From NCBI GenBank assembly GCA_965276825.1, contig OZ255630.1:1984001-2048000 (forward strand): a stretch of DNA of 64,000 nt, read 5' to 3'. Position numbers and translations under genes: made by a program. Origin of the DNA: G965276765 sp965276825 (GTDB taxonomy: Bacteria > Actinomycetota > Acidimicrobiia > Acidimicrobiales > Palsa-688). Positions within the stretch are counted from its first letter, which is position 1; each line of letters starts with the position of its first letter. Of this stretch, positions 43,721 through 53,755 are shown piece by piece. Under the pieces are notes generated by a model. The model searched no databases, was not told the DNA's origin, and was given only the letters and a program-made list of their open reading frames with translations.

Positions 43721-44335
43721 GTGAGCACGACGCTGCACTACGAGGACGGGACCGCCGAGATCCACCAGGTCGTGGTCGGCCCGGTCGACAACAACGTCTA
43801 CGTCCTGCGCTGCAAGGCCACCGGCGAGGCCGTGCTGGTCGACGCGGCCAACGAGCACGAGCGGCTGCTCGACCTGTGCCGGTCGCTCGGTGTCCGCACG
43901 GTGCTCGAGACCCACGGGCACTGGGACCACGTCCAGGCCGTGCCCGCGGTCCGCGACGCCGGCTACCAGGTCGGCGTCACCGGCGCCGACGCCGGGATGC
44001 TCCCCTCCTACGACTTCGTGATGGAGGACGAAGCGGTGATCGAGGTCGGGCGCCTGCGGCTGCACACCATCGCCACCCCCGGCCACACGCCCGGCTCGAT
44101 GTGCTTCCGGCTCGAGGGCTCCCCGGTGCTCTTCAGCGGCGACACCCTCTTCCCCGGCGGTCCCGGCAACACCAGGACCGCCCTCGGCGACTTCCCGACG
44201 ATCATCTCCTCGCTCGAGCGGCGGCTCTTCGCCCCCCTGCCGGCAGACACGATCGTGATGCCGGGCCACGGCGCGGACACCACCATCGGGACCGAGGCCC
44301 CGCGCCTGCAGGAATGGGTGGACAGGGGCTGGTAG
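43721..44335 (+). CDS. Metallo-beta-lactamase-fold hydrolase (glyoxalase II-like)
   Basis: 204 aa. Zinc motif THGHWDH, further ligands in TPGHTPGS, FSGDTLF and MPGHG. Resembles hydroxyacylglutathione hydrolase-like and persulfide-dioxygenase-like proteins of Actinobacteria; the substrate thiol is probably not glutathione in this lineage. The GTG at 43721 is 6 nt after TAGCCT. Confidence 0.87.
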   Translation: MSTTLHYEDGTAEIHQVVVGPVDNNVYVLRCKATGEAVLVDAANEHERLLDLCRSLGVRTVLETHGHWDHVQAVPAVRDAGYQVGVTGADAGMLPSYDFVMEDEAVIEVGRLRLHTIATPGHTPGSMCFRLEGSPVLFSGDTLFPGGPGNTRTALGDFPTIISSLERRLFAPLPADTIVMPGHGADTTIGTEAPRLQEWVDRGW

Positions 44336-44402
44336 ACGGGGCGGCCTCCTGGCGCCGCGGACCTTTTCCCCTACGGCCGTAGTGGTAATAGGATGCCGTG
44401 CC

Positions 44403-45136
<734 letters not shown>

Positions 45137-45152
<16 letters not shown>

Positions 45153-46366
45153 CAACCATCAAGAAGGACTTCCCGATCCTCGACGTCGAGGTCCACGGTC
45201 GGCGGCTGGTCTACCTCGACTCGGCCTCGTCGGCCCAGAAGCCGCAGTCGGTCCTCGACGCCATGGACGACTACTACCGCACGACCCACGCCAACGTGCA
45301 CCGGGGCGTCTACGCCATCGCCGAGGAGGCCACCCGCCGCTACGAGGCGGCCAGGCGCAACGTCGCCACCTTCATCGGCGCCTCCTCCACCGCCGAGGTC
45401 GTGTTCACCAAGAACGTGACCGAGGCCATCAACCTGGTCGCGTACTCGTGGGGCAGGACCAACCTCCACGAGGGCGACGTCGTGGTCCTCACGCACATGG
45501 AGCACCACGCCAACCTCGTGCCCTGGCTGGCGCTCAAGGCCGAGCGCGGCATCGAGTTGCGCTACCTCGGCCTCACCGACGAAGGGACGCTGGACCTCGA
45601 GCACCTCGATGAGACCCTGAGAGGCGCCAAGCTGCTGGCCGTCACCGCCGCGTCCAACGTGCTCGGCACCATCAACCCGGTCCGCCGGCTGGCCGACGCG
45701 GCCCACGCGGCCGGCGCCCTGGTCCTGGTCGACGGGGCCCAGCACACCCCGCACCTGCCGACCGACGTGGGCGCCCTCGGTGCCGACTTCTTCGGCTTCA
45801 CCGGTCACAAGGCCCTCGGGCCGACCGGCATCGGCGTGCTCTGGGCCAGGACCGACCTGCTCGACGCCATGCCGCCGTTCCTCGGGGGCGGCGAGATGAT
45901 CAGCGACGTGCGCCTCGACGGCTTCAGCACCAACGAGCTGCCCTGGAAGTTCGAGGCCGGCACGCCTCCCATCGCCGAGGCGGTCGGCCTCAGCACGGCG
46001 GTCAACTACCTGCGGGCCCTGGGCATGGACGCTGTGCGCGACCACGAGCGCGCCCTCACCGCCTACGCCCTCGAGAGCCTCCAGGGGCGCTTCGGCGACG
46101 ACCTCGTCGTCCACGGGCCCCCCGACGCCGACCGCCGAGGCGGGGTGCTGTCGTTCACCTACAAGGACATTCACGCCCACGACATCTCCCAGGTCCTCGA
46201 CGAGTCGGGGGTGTGCGTCCGGGCCGGCCACCATTGCGCCAAGCCGCTCATGCGCTGCCTCGGGGTGGCGGCGACCGCCCGCGCCTCGTGGTCGGTGTAC
46301 AACGACGAGGCGGACGTCGACGCCCTGGCGGAGGCCCTGACCGCCGCCGACAAGCTGTTCTCCTGA
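45137..46366 (+). CDS. sufS: Cysteine desulfurase SufS
   Basis: PLP enzyme (409 aa) that takes sulfur from cysteine for iron-sulfur assembly. It has YLDSASSAQKPQSV, the PLP lysine in FTGHKALGPTGIG and the catalytic cysteine in VRAGHHCAKPLM, typical of group II (SufS) desulfurases. The GTG at 45137 is inside the end of sufC. It works with SufU, encoded 10 nt downstream. Confidence 0.95.
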
Positions 46367-46376
46367 GGAGCCCACC

Positions 46377-46853
46377 GTGCCCGGACTCGAAGACCTCTAC
46401 CGCGAGATCATCCTCGACCACTACCGCAACCCCCGCAACCGGGGGGAGCTGCCCGTGCCCCCCGCCCACGTCGAGACGGGGTTCAACCCGCTCTGCGGTG
46501 ACGAGATCACCGTCTACCTCCAGCGCGACGGCGACACCATCACCGACCTCAAGCTCGGCGGCCAGGGCTGCTCGATCAGCCAGTCGTCCGCGTCGATGAT
46601 GTCGACCGCGGTCAAAGGCAGGTCCCTGGCCGAGGCCAGAGCCACCATCCGGACCTTCAAAGGCCTCATGTCGGTGCACGAGCACCGCCTCGACAGCGCC
46701 GACGAGGCGGTCGACGCCGAGGAGACGGTGCCCCTCGGCGACCTCGAGGCTCTGCAGGGCGTGGTCAAGTTCCCCGTGCGCATCAAGTGCGCCACCCTCT
46801 CGTGGAACACCCTGACCCAGGCGCTCGACGCCACCGCGCCCTCCCCGTCCTGA
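46377..46853 (+). CDS. sufU: Sulfur-transfer protein SufU
   Basis: Zinc-containing sulfur acceptor for SufS (158 aa). Conserved cysteines in NPLCGDE, GGQGCSISQSS and RIKCATLSW plus the Asp after the first cysteine match SufU. The GTG start at 46377 follows sufS by 10 nt. Last suf gene of this cluster; sufB and sufD are 10-15 kb away. Confidence 0.94.
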   Translation: MPGLEDLYREIILDHYRNPRNRGELPVPPAHVETGFNPLCGDEITVYLQRDGDTITDLKLGGQGCSISQSSASMMSTAVKGRSLAEARATIRTFKGLMSVHEHRLDSADEAVDAEETVPLGDLEALQGVVKFPVRIKCATLSWNTLTQALDATAPSPS

Positions 46854-46866
46854 GGACGCCCCCGGC

Positions 46867-48072
46867 GTGACCACCGCCGACCGGATCGTGATCGTCGGCG
46901 CGTCCCTCGCCGGCCTGCGGGCCGCCGAGGCCCTCCGCGAGCTCGGCCACGCCGGCAGCATCACCATGATCGGCGCCGAGGCCCACCGCCCCTACGACCG
47001 ACCGCCCCTGTCGAAGCGCGTCCTGACCGGGAGGGTGGAGCCGGCGGCCACGACCCTGGACGCGCCCGACTCCCTGGGCGTCGACTGGCGCCTCGGCTCC
47101 CCCGCCACCACCCTCGACCTCGACGGTCGCACCGTCGGGCTCGCCGGGGGTGCCCGGGTCGGCTTCGACCGCCTGGTCGTCACCACCGGCGCCCACGCCC
47201 GCTCCCTGCCCCACCTTCCCGCCATCGCCGGCGTCCACCAGCTGAGGACCGTCGACGACGCCGCCGGCCTGCGGGCCGGGCTGGTCGCCGGCGGTCACCT
47301 CGTGGTCATCGGTGCCGGCTTCATCGGCCTCGAGGTCGCCGCTTCGGCGATCGCCGCCGGCGTCGAGGTCACCGTGGTCGAGCTGGCCGACCTCCCCCTC
47401 GCCCGGATCGCGGCCGCCGACATCGGCGCCGTGGTCCGCGACTGGCACGTCGAGCACGGCGTCGACCTCCGCCTCGGCGCCACCGTCAACGGCCTCGAGG
47501 GGGATGGCCAGGTGACCGGCGTGCGGCTCACGGGCGCCGACGGGTCCGAGGCCACCATCCCCGCCGACCTGGTGGTGGTCGGCGTCGGTGCTGCGCCGAG
47601 CACCGCGTGGCTCGATGGCAGCGGCGTCGACCTCGACGACGGCCTCCGCACCGACGCCTCCCTCCGGGTGCTCGCCGGGGGCGCGGCCCTCCCCCACGTC
47701 GTGGCCGCCGGCGACGTCGTGCGGCGCGACGACCCGTCGTCGGGGCGCACGATGCGCGTCGAGCACTGGTCCAACGCCGTCGCGCAGGCCGCGACGGCAG
47801 CCGCCACCCTCATGGGCCGACCCGCGGCTGCGGCCCATCCGGTCCCCTACTTCTGGTCGGACCAGTTCGACCGCAAGATCCAGATGGTCGGCCACGCCGA
47901 GGCCGGCGACGACGCCCTCCTCGTCGACGGGACGACCGAATCCCGCCGCTTCGTGCTGGCCTACGGGCGGGCCGGACGCCTCGTGGCCGCCATCGGCTTC
48001 AGCCGCCCCGGTCCCGTCATGGCCCTCCAGCGCGCCATCGCCGAGGGTGCCCCCTTCCCTCCCCCCGCCTGA
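46867..48072 (+). CDS. FAD-dependent ferredoxin/rubredoxin reductase-like protein
   Basis: 401-aa pyridine-nucleotide-disulfide-type reductase without a redox disulfide. FAD motif VGASLAGLRAAEAL, HRPYDRPPLSK, NAD motif IGAGFIGLEVAASA and VAAGDVVRR followed by EHWSNAVAQ are those of oxygenase-coupled ferredoxin reductases. It could deliver electrons to a ferredoxin or the Rieske protein of the other suf cluster, or to a P450. GTG start 13 nt after sufU. Confidence 0.88.
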   Translation: MTTADRIVIVGASLAGLRAAEALRELGHAGSITMIGAEAHRPYDRPPLSKRVLTGRVEPAATTLDAPDSLGVDWRLGSPATTLDLDGRTVGLAGGARVGFDRLVVTTGAHARSLPHLPAIAGVHQLRTVDDAAGLRAGLVAGGHLVVIGAGFIGLEVAASAIAAGVEVTVVELADLPLARIAAADIGAVVRDWHVEHGVDLRLGATVNGLEGDGQVTGVRLTGADGSEATIPADLVVVGVGAAPSTAWLDGSGVDLDDGLRTDASLRVLAGGAALPHVVAAGDVVRRDDPSSGRTMRVEHWSNAVAQAATAAATLMGRPAAAAHPVPYFWSDQFDRKIQMVGHAEAGDDALLVDGTTESRRFVLAYGRAGRLVAAIGFSRPGPVMALQRAIAEGAPFPPPA

Positions 48073-48074
48073 GC

Positions 48075-48160
48075 GTCAGCCGGCCGGCAGCTCCTGCCCC
48101 CGGTGTCAGCTGGCCGGCAGCTCCTGCCTCCCCGGTGTCAGCTGGCCGGCAGCTTCCATC
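48075..48160. repeat. Tandem repeat of about 30-32 bp, three copies, at the DUF3039 gene end
   Basis: Units starting at 48075, 48105 and 48137 share GTCAGC(T/C)GGCCGGCAGCT. The last copy holds the stop codon (TCA at 48138-48140) and the final codons of the DUF3039 gene, so that gene end has been copied downstream. Each unit contains the small palindrome AGCTGGCCGGCAGCT. Confidence 0.75.
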
Positions 48161-48413
48161 CCATCGACTCGGCCACGTCCTTGCACGTCGGGCACAGCGG
48201 GTAGCGCTTGGGGTCGCGGCCGGGGATCCAGACCTTGCCGCACAGGGCCTTCACGGCGGTCCCGTTGACCATGCCCTCGACCACCGAAGGTCCGGCCGAC
48301 ACGAAGTCGTCCTCACCGAACTTCACGCCCTCGAGCACGATGTGCGACATCCGCTCGTGGTCCCCGTCGAGCATCGGGTCGGTGGTGACGGGGCTGGTGG
48401 TCAGGTCGGTCAC
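48138..48413 (-). CDS. DUF3039 zinc-ribbon-like small protein
   Basis: 91 aa, matching the actinobacterial DUF3039 family. The core is AVKALCGKVWIPGRDPKRYP followed by LCPTCKD, with cysteines CGK and CPTC likely to bind zinc. Function unknown in the family. The GTG at 48413 lies 7 nt after TAGCCT on the minus strand. Confidence 0.82.
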   Translation of the reverse strand: MTDLTTSPVTTDPMLDGDHERMSHIVLEGVKFGEDDFVSAGPSVVEGMVNGTAVKALCGKVWIPGRDPKRYPLCPTCKDVAESMGWKLPAS

Positions 48414-48559
48414 GGCGACGAGGCTACCTCTCCGTCCCTCCCGGCCCTGCGGTGCCGCTCGCCGGGGGCGCCGGCCGCCGAGTTGTCGCGTCGCCACCAC
48501 CGTCCGATACAACGGGGGTCGTCCGGCGCTCCCAGATTCGCCGCCCGAGAGGAGCAAAC

Positions 48560-49774
48560 GTGCCCGAGGCCGTCATCGTCGCCACCGCCCGCACCCCGAT
48601 AGGTCGGGCCTTCAAGGGCTCGCTGGTGTCCATGCGGCCCGACGACCTGGCCACCCAGGCCGTCCAGGCCGTCCTGGCCAAGGTCCCGGCCCTCGACCCC
48701 TCCACCGTCGAGGACCTGCTGCTCGGCAACGCCCAGCCCGCCGGCGAGGGCGGCTACAACATGGCCAGGGTCGTGGCCCTCCTGGCAGGGATGCCGACCG
48801 TGCCGGGGACGACGGTCAACCGCTACTGCTCGTCGTCGCTGCAGACCATCCGCATGGCCGCCCACGCCATCAGGGCCGGGGAGGGCGACGCGTTCCTGGC
48901 CGCCGGCGTCGAGACCGTGAGCCGCTTCGGCTCGGGCATGTCCGACGGCCTGCCCGACACCGAGAACCCCCGCTTCCGGGAGGCCACGGAGCGCACCGCG
49001 GCCAGGTCGGCCGGGGGGACCTCGCCCTGGAGCACGCCCGCCGGCGGCCTGTCCGACGTCTACGTCGCCATGGGCCAGACGGCGGAGAACGTCCGCGAGG
49101 TCACCGGCGTGAGCAGGCGGGAGATGGACGAGTTTGCCGCCCTCTCCCAGCAGCGGGCCGTGGCCTCCCAGGAGAACGGGTTCTTCGAGCGGGAGATCAC
49201 CCCGGTCACCCTCGCCGACGGCACGGTGGTCAGCACCGACGACGGCCCCCGCGCCGGCACCACGGTCGAGAAGCTGGCCGACCTCAAGCCGGTCTTCCGG
49301 CCCGACGGCGAGGTGACTGCCGGCAACAGCTGCCCGCTCAACGACGGCGCGGCGGCGATCGTCGTGATGAGCGACACCCGCGCCCGGGACCTCGGCATCA
49401 CGCCGCTGGCCCGCATCGTCTCCTCCGGCGTGACCGCGCTCGACCCCGAGATCATGGGGCTCGGACCGGTGGAGGCCTGCCGGCAGGCGCTCGGGCGCGC
49501 CGGGCTCGGCATCGGTGACGTCGACCTCGTGGAGATCAACGAGGCGTTCGCCGCCCAGGTCGTCCCCTCCGCCGCCCAGCTCGACATCCCCTGGGACAAG
49601 CTCAACGTCCACGGAGGCGCCATCGCCCTGGGCCACCCCTTCGGCATGACCGGAGCCCGGATCATGACGACGCTGCTCAATGGCCTGCAGGCCGAGGACA
49701 GGACCATCGGCCTGGAGTCCATGTGCGTCGGCGGAGGTCAGGGCATGGCCATGGTCGTCGAGCGGCTCGCCTGA
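48560..49774 (+). CDS. Acetyl-CoA C-acyltransferase (thiolase)
   Basis: Thiolase (404 aa) for beta-oxidation or acetoacetyl-CoA formation. Nucleophile in NRYCSSSLQT, NEAFAAQ, GGAIALGHPFG and the second cysteine in CVGGGQG are intact. GTG at 48560 with a good Shine-Dalgarno (GAGAGGAG). It stands alone between DUF3039 and the NlpC gene; the acyl-CoA dehydrogenase at 42-43 kb may share the pathway. Confidence 0.93.
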   Translation: MPEAVIVATARTPIGRAFKGSLVSMRPDDLATQAVQAVLAKVPALDPSTVEDLLLGNAQPAGEGGYNMARVVALLAGMPTVPGTTVNRYCSSSLQTIRMAAHAIRAGEGDAFLAAGVETVSRFGSGMSDGLPDTENPRFREATERTAARSAGGTSPWSTPAGGLSDVYVAMGQTAENVREVTGVSRREMDEFAALSQQRAVASQENGFFEREITPVTLADGTVVSTDDGPRAGTTVEKLADLKPVFRPDGEVTAGNSCPLNDGAAAIVVMSDTRARDLGITPLARIVSSGVTALDPEIMGLGPVEACRQALGRAGLGIGDVDLVEINEAFAAQVVPSAAQLDIPWDKLNVHGGAIALGHPFGMTGARIMTTLLNGLQAEDRTIGLESMCVGGGQGMAMVVERLA

Positions 49775-49824
49775 GCGCCGCCCCGTGAAGGCCACCTGAG
49801 AGGCTCCTGAGAACCACCGCGAAG

Positions 49825-49854
49825 GTTGACCCCTTCACCCGGTTCACCTAGGGT
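49825..49854 (+). promoter_or_regulatory. Promoter of the NlpC/P60 gene
   Basis: TTGACC (49825-49830) and TAGGGT (49849-49854) are 18 bp apart, a good housekeeping sigma promoter. The -10 ends 11-14 nt before the GTG/ATG starts, so the leader would be only a few bases. Confidence 0.65.
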
Positions 49855-49865
49855 TCCGGCCCATT

Positions 49866-51197
49866 GTGATGACGAGCCCCCGCAAGCTCCGTCGACACGC
49901 AGTGATCGCCGGAGCGACGGTCACCGTGCTGATGGCCTCGTCCGGTCTCGTCGCTTCGCAGGCGACCGCCGACCAGCTCGGCTCGCTGCGGGCCCAGGCG
50001 GCGGAGCTCGCGGCGCGCATCACCACCCTCGGCCAGCAGGAGGGACAGCTCTCCGAGCAGTACGACAAGTCGGTCAACGACCTGCAGGCGGTCAGGGTGA
50101 GGGTGGCGGCGGCCAAGATCCAGGTGGCCAAGGCGTCGGCCAGCGCCGGGGCGGCGAGAGGCGTCCTGCAGTCCGAGGCGGTCAACGCCTACGTATCGAG
50201 CGGTTCGAGCAACGTCAGCGGCGCGACGAGCGGTGCGGCGAGCGGCGCTCCGAGCATGGCCAGCGCCGACGCCAGCCTGCTGCGCGCCGAGTACCAGCAG
50301 AGCATCGCCACCTCCCAGGCCGACAACGTCGATCGCTACCGGCTGGCCTCGCGTGAGGCCGCCTCGGCCGAGTCCGACCTGAAGGTCCAGGAGACCGCTG
50401 CGGTCCACCAGCTGGGCACCATCCGCGCGGCCGCCGCCCAGGTCAAGACGACCCAGGCCCAGCTGGTCGATGCCGAGCAGCAGGACCGGGGCCGGATCGC
50501 CAACATCGTCGCCGCCGACCAGGCCGCGGCCGCCGCGGCGGCCGCCCGAGCAGCCCAGGTCCGTCTGAACCGCGAGCGGGCCGCGGCCGCCGCCGCGGCC
50601 GCCACCACCACGACGACGGTCGCCCCCGCCGGTGGCACATCGGGCACCACGTCCGGGAGCCCGGCGGCCCCCGCGGCGCCGACCGCGCCGACCGCGCCGA
50701 CCGCACCGACCGCACCGACGACGGTCCCCTCGAGCGGCGGCAGCCCGGCCACCACCCCGACCACCGTGGCCGGCAGCGGCTCGTCGAGCGCCGGGAGCAG
50801 CTCCGGCACCAGCGGGGCGTCGGGCGGTGGGGGCTCGGTCAGCGCCCCCGGCTCGGGTGCGGCCGGCGCCGTCGCGGCGGCCGAATCCCGGGTCGGCGAT
50901 CCCTACGTGTGGGGCGCAGCCGGCCCGAGCAGCTTCGACTGCTCGGGCCTGGTAATGTGGGCCTATGCGCAGGCGGGGGTCTCGCTCCCCCACTTCAGCG
51001 GGGCGCAGTACGCCGACACGACCCACATCTCGATGGCCGACCTCCAACCAGGTGACCTGGTCTTCCCCTCCGACCCCGGACAGCACGTCGCCATGTACGC
51101 CGGCAACGGTGAGGTCGTCGAGGCGCCGTACACCGGTGCGACCGTGCACGTCGTGCCGCTCAGCTCCTGGTTCGTCCTCGCCAGCCGGGTCGGCTGA
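49866..51197 (+). CDS. Secreted NlpC/P60 peptidoglycan hydrolase (RipA-like)
   Basis: 443 aa cell-wall endopeptidase. A signal peptide ends near ASSGLVASQATA; then a long coiled-coil region (about residues 35-235) rich in Ala/Gln, a low-complexity Thr/Pro/Ser/Gly linker with APT repeats, and the C-terminal NlpC/P60 domain. The catalytic Cys is in SFDCSGLVMWAY and the His in PGQHVAMYAG. This layout is like RipA and other septum-splitting hydrolases. Start GTG 49866 or ATG 49869. Confidence 0.9.
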   Translation: MMTSPRKLRRHAVIAGATVTVLMASSGLVASQATADQLGSLRAQAAELAARITTLGQQEGQLSEQYDKSVNDLQAVRVRVAAAKIQVAKASASAGAARGVLQSEAVNAYVSSGSSNVSGATSGAASGAPSMASADASLLRAEYQQSIATSQADNVDRYRLASREAASAESDLKVQETAAVHQLGTIRAAAAQVKTTQAQLVDAEQQDRGRIANIVAADQAAAAAAAARAAQVRLNRERAAAAAAAATTTTTVAPAGGTSGTTSGSPAAPAAPTAPTAPTAPTAPTTVPSSGGSPATTPTTVAGSGSSSAGSSSGTSGASGGGGSVSAPGSGAAGAVAAAESRVGDPYVWGAAGPSSFDCSGLVMWAYAQAGVSLPHFSGAQYADTTHISMADLQPGDLVFPSDPGQHVAMYAGNGEVVEAPYTGATVHVVPLSSWFVLASRVG

Positions 51198-51251
51198 CCG
51201 GCCCACCGATCCGGCTTGTGCCCGCCCGGCGCGAGGTTGGACACTAGGTCG

Positions 51252-51941
51252 GTGCGTGTCGAGCGGTGCTTCGGTTTCGTGGACCTCTGCGGGTTCACGT
51301 CCTTCACCGAGCGCTACGGGGACGAGCACACCGTGGTCGTGCTGGCTGCGTTCCGCACCGCGCTGCGTGCCATCGCCGCCCGCCGGGGGGTGCGACTGGC
51401 CAAGTGGCTGGGCGACGGGGCCATGCTGTCCTCGGCCGAGCCCGAGGCCGTCGTGGCCATGGTGATGGAGGTGTCGGGACGGACCGACCCGGCCGCAGTG
51501 CCCCTACCGATCCGGGCCGGGCTGGCCCAGGGCGCGGTCATCATGTTCGAGGGTGACGACTACATCGGCCGGGCGGCCAACGTGGCCTCCCGGCTCTGCG
51601 ACGCCGCCGCGCCCGGTGAGATCCTGGCGACCAGAGAGGTGGCGAGCCTGGTGCCGCGGTGGGTGCGGGTCAGCGATCCCGGCCCCTACGACGCCCCCGG
51701 CTTCGAGCGCCCCCTCGACGCCTCCCGGCTGCAGATCGCGTCGGCGGAGGTCATGGTCACCGACGCGAACTGCGGGCTCGTCCTCCCCGACATCGCCGGC
51801 CTGGCCACCCGTTTCGGCCCCGGGGGCACCGTCCACCGGTTCTGCTCGGACGCCTGCGCGTTGGCGTGGGAGCAGCGTCAGCGTCCGGCTCCGAGCTCCG
51901 AGGGCGTCGGGCCGGTCGCCCTGGGAGCCCACGGCGACTGA
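51252..51941 (+). CDS. Class III nucleotidyl cyclase domain with a C-terminal YHS-like domain
   Basis: 229 aa. Residues 1-150 are a class III cyclase homology domain: FVDLCGFTSFTERYGDEH (metal Asp), KWLGDGAMLSS (second Asp) and YIGRAANVASRLCDAA. The remainder, DANCGLVLP followed by GGTVHRFCSDACALAWEQ, has the C...FCS-x2-C pattern of YHS metal-binding domains. That pairing is unusual and suggests a metal- or redox-regulated cyclase. The GTG at 51252 lies 6 nt after GACACT. It is followed by ABC exporter genes that may be co-transcribed. Confidence 0.78.
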   Translation: MRVERCFGFVDLCGFTSFTERYGDEHTVVVLAAFRTALRAIAARRGVRLAKWLGDGAMLSSAEPEAVVAMVMEVSGRTDPAAVPLPIRAGLAQGAVIMFEGDDYIGRAANVASRLCDAAAPGEILATREVASLVPRWVRVSDPGPYDAPGFERPLDASRLQIASAEVMVTDANCGLVLPDIAGLATRFGPGGTVHRFCSDACALAWEQRQRPAPSSEGVGPVALGAHGD

Positions 51942-52010
51942 GCCGACGGCGACCCAAGGGGGCACGGAGCCGCCGGCGACCCAGGGCAACACGGAGCCGA
52001 CGGCGGTCCG
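51925..52010 (+). repeat. Tandem repeat (15 then 27 bp period) across the cyclase stop
   Basis: Units beginning GAGCC(G/C)(A/C)CGGCG start at 51925, 51940, 51967 and 51994. The first overlaps the end of the cyclase gene, whose TGA is at 51939-51941. All periods are multiples of three, so the ABC-ATPase frame stays open and reads EPTAT-type repeats. Confidence 0.75.
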
Positions 52011-52044
52011 GGCGGTCGGCGGGCCGGGTGCGGGTCCAGCTGCG

Positions 52045-52959
52045 CTCATCTCGGCGCGGTCGCTGACCAAGCGGTTCGGCGACGCGGTGGCGGTCGATGC
52101 CATCGACTTCGACGTCGCGCCGGGCGAGTCCTTCGGCTTCCTCGGGCCGAACGGCGCCGGCAAGAGCTCGACCATGCGCATGATCGCCTGCGTGTCCCCT
52201 CCTTCGGAGGGGACGCTCCGGGTCCTCGGCCGGGACGTGGCCACGGACGGCCCGGCCATCCGGGGGCGCCTCGGCGTGGTGCCCCAGGAGGACAACCTGG
52301 ACCTGGAGCTGACCGTGGCGGAGAACCTCCTCGTCTACGGCCGCTACTTCGACCTGTCGCGGCGGGTGCTCGCCGACCGGATCGCCGGACTGCTCGACTT
52401 CGCCCAGCTCACCGATCGGGCCGGTGACCGGGTCGACGACCTCTCGGGCGGCATGAAGCGACGGCTGACGATCGCCAGGTCGCTCGTGAGCGAACCGGAC
52501 CTGCTGCTCCTCGACGAGCCGACCACCGGCCTCGACCCGCAGGCCCGCCACGTGTTGTGGGACCGGCTCTACCGGCTGAAGGCCGACGGCGTGACCCTCG
52601 TGATCACGACCCACTACATGGACGAGGCCGAGCAGCTCTGCGACCGGCTGGTGGTCATGGACGGAGGGCGGATCGTCGCCGAGGGCGCACCTCGTCAGCT
52701 CATCGCCCTCCACACCACCCGGGAGGTGCTCGAGCTGCGCTTCCCACCCGGGACCATCGGCGACATGGCCGGGCGGGTGGCCGACCTCGGCAGCCACGTC
52801 GAGGAGCTGCCCGACCGGCTCCTCGTCTACACCGACGACGGCGACGCCGCCGCCGAGGCGGTGTCGGGACGTGGGCTGCGGCCCCTGGCCAGCCTGGTGC
52901 GGCGATCCAGCCTCGAGGACGTCTTCTTGCAGCTCACCGGTCGGCGGCTGGTCGACTGA
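52045..52959 (+). CDS. ABC-2 exporter ATPase (start not resolved)
   Basis: DrrA/NodI-like ATPase of a drug, lipid or polysaccharide exporter. LTKRFGDAVAVDAIDF, Walker A GPNGAGKSS, signature DLSGGMKRRL, Walker B LLLLDEPTTGLDPQ, then TTHYMDEAEQL and the C-terminal DrrA-type tail. In this frame there is no ATG, GTG or TTG between the cyclase end and the domain; the frame is open far upstream through the repeat. The coordinate given is where the domain begins. It may use a rare start such as CTG or ATC, or be joined to the cyclase by a frameshift. The stop is 1 nt before the permease start. Confidence 0.85.
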   Translation, partial: LISARSLTKRFGDAVAVDAIDFDVAPGESFGFLGPNGAGKSSTMRMIACVSPPSEGTLRVLGRDVATDGPAIRGRLGVVPQEDNLDLELTVAENLLVYGRYFDLSRRVLADRIAGLLDFAQLTDRAGDRVDDLSGGMKRRLTIARSLVSEPDLLLLDEPTTGLDPQARHVLWDRLYRLKADGVTLVITTHYMDEAEQLCDRLVVMDGGRIVAEGAPRQLIALHTTREVLELRFPPGTIGDMAGRVADLGSHVEELPDRLLVYTDDGDAAAEAVSGRGLRPLASLVRRSSLEDVFLQLTGRRLVD

Positions 52960-52960
52960 C

Positions 52961-53755
52961 GTGGAGCCCACCGCGCTGTCGCTGCCGGCCCCCCTCCGGG
53001 TCACGGCCTACTTCGTGCGGGTGTACGCCAAGAGCTGGCGCGGGTCGGTGGTGGCGACGGTCCTCAACCCCCTCCTTTTCCTGGTCGCCCTCGGAGTCGG
53101 CCTCGGCTCGGTGATCGACCGTCACGGCCACGCGCCCGCCCTCGGCCACGTCTCGTACCTGGCCTTCGTCGCCCCGGCGCTGGCCGCCTCGACGGCCATG
53201 GAGATCGCCGCGGGGGAGGCGACCTTCCCGGTGTTCGGCGCCATCAAGTGGAACCGCACCTACGAGGCCATGCTCGCCACCCCCCTCGGGGTCACCGACG
53301 TCCTGGTGGGCCACCTGATCTGGATCCAGCTGCGGGTCGCCATGGCGGTCACCGGGTACCTGGCGGTGGTCGCCGCCTTCGGCACCGTCCACTCCCTGCT
53401 CGCCATCGCCGACCTCCCGGTCGGGCTGATCACGGGGCTGGCGTTCGCCACCCCGCTGGTCGCCTTCTCGGGGGCCCAGACCAACGACCAGGTCTTCTCG
53501 GCCATGTTCCGCCTCGGCATCGTGCCGCTGTTCCTGTTCTCCGGGACCTTCTTCCCGATCAGCCAGCTGCCCACCATCCTCCAGGTCGCGGCGGAGCTCA
53601 CCCCGCTCTACCACGGGGTCGCTCTGTGCCGCGCCTTCGCGCTCGGGCAGCTGCCATGGGCGCCGATGGTGGCGCACCTCGGCTACCTGGTCGGCCTCAG
53701 CGTCATCGGCTTCGTGCTGGCCCGCAGGACCTTCGCCAAGCGGCTCCGCTCGTGA
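52961..53755 (+). CDS. ABC-2 exporter permease, first
   Basis: 264 aa with six hydrophobic helices of the ABC2_membrane fold. Typical parts are the amphipathic start AYFVRVYAKSWRGSV, FNP-like TVLNPLLFLVALGVGLG, RTYEAMLATPLG and FLFSGTFFPISQLP. It pairs with the very similar permease downstream (shared AMLATPLG/AVLATPLG and LTPLYHGVALCR/VTPLYQGVALCR), so the exporter is probably a heterodimer. GTG at 52961. Confidence 0.9.
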   Translation: MEPTALSLPAPLRVTAYFVRVYAKSWRGSVVATVLNPLLFLVALGVGLGSVIDRHGHAPALGHVSYLAFVAPALAASTAMEIAAGEATFPVFGAIKWNRTYEAMLATPLGVTDVLVGHLIWIQLRVAMAVTGYLAVVAAFGTVHSLLAIADLPVGLITGLAFATPLVAFSGAQTNDQVFSAMFRLGIVPLFLFSGTFFPISQLPTILQVAAELTPLYHGVALCRAFALGQLPWAPMVAHLGYLVGLSVIGFVLARRTFAKRLRS

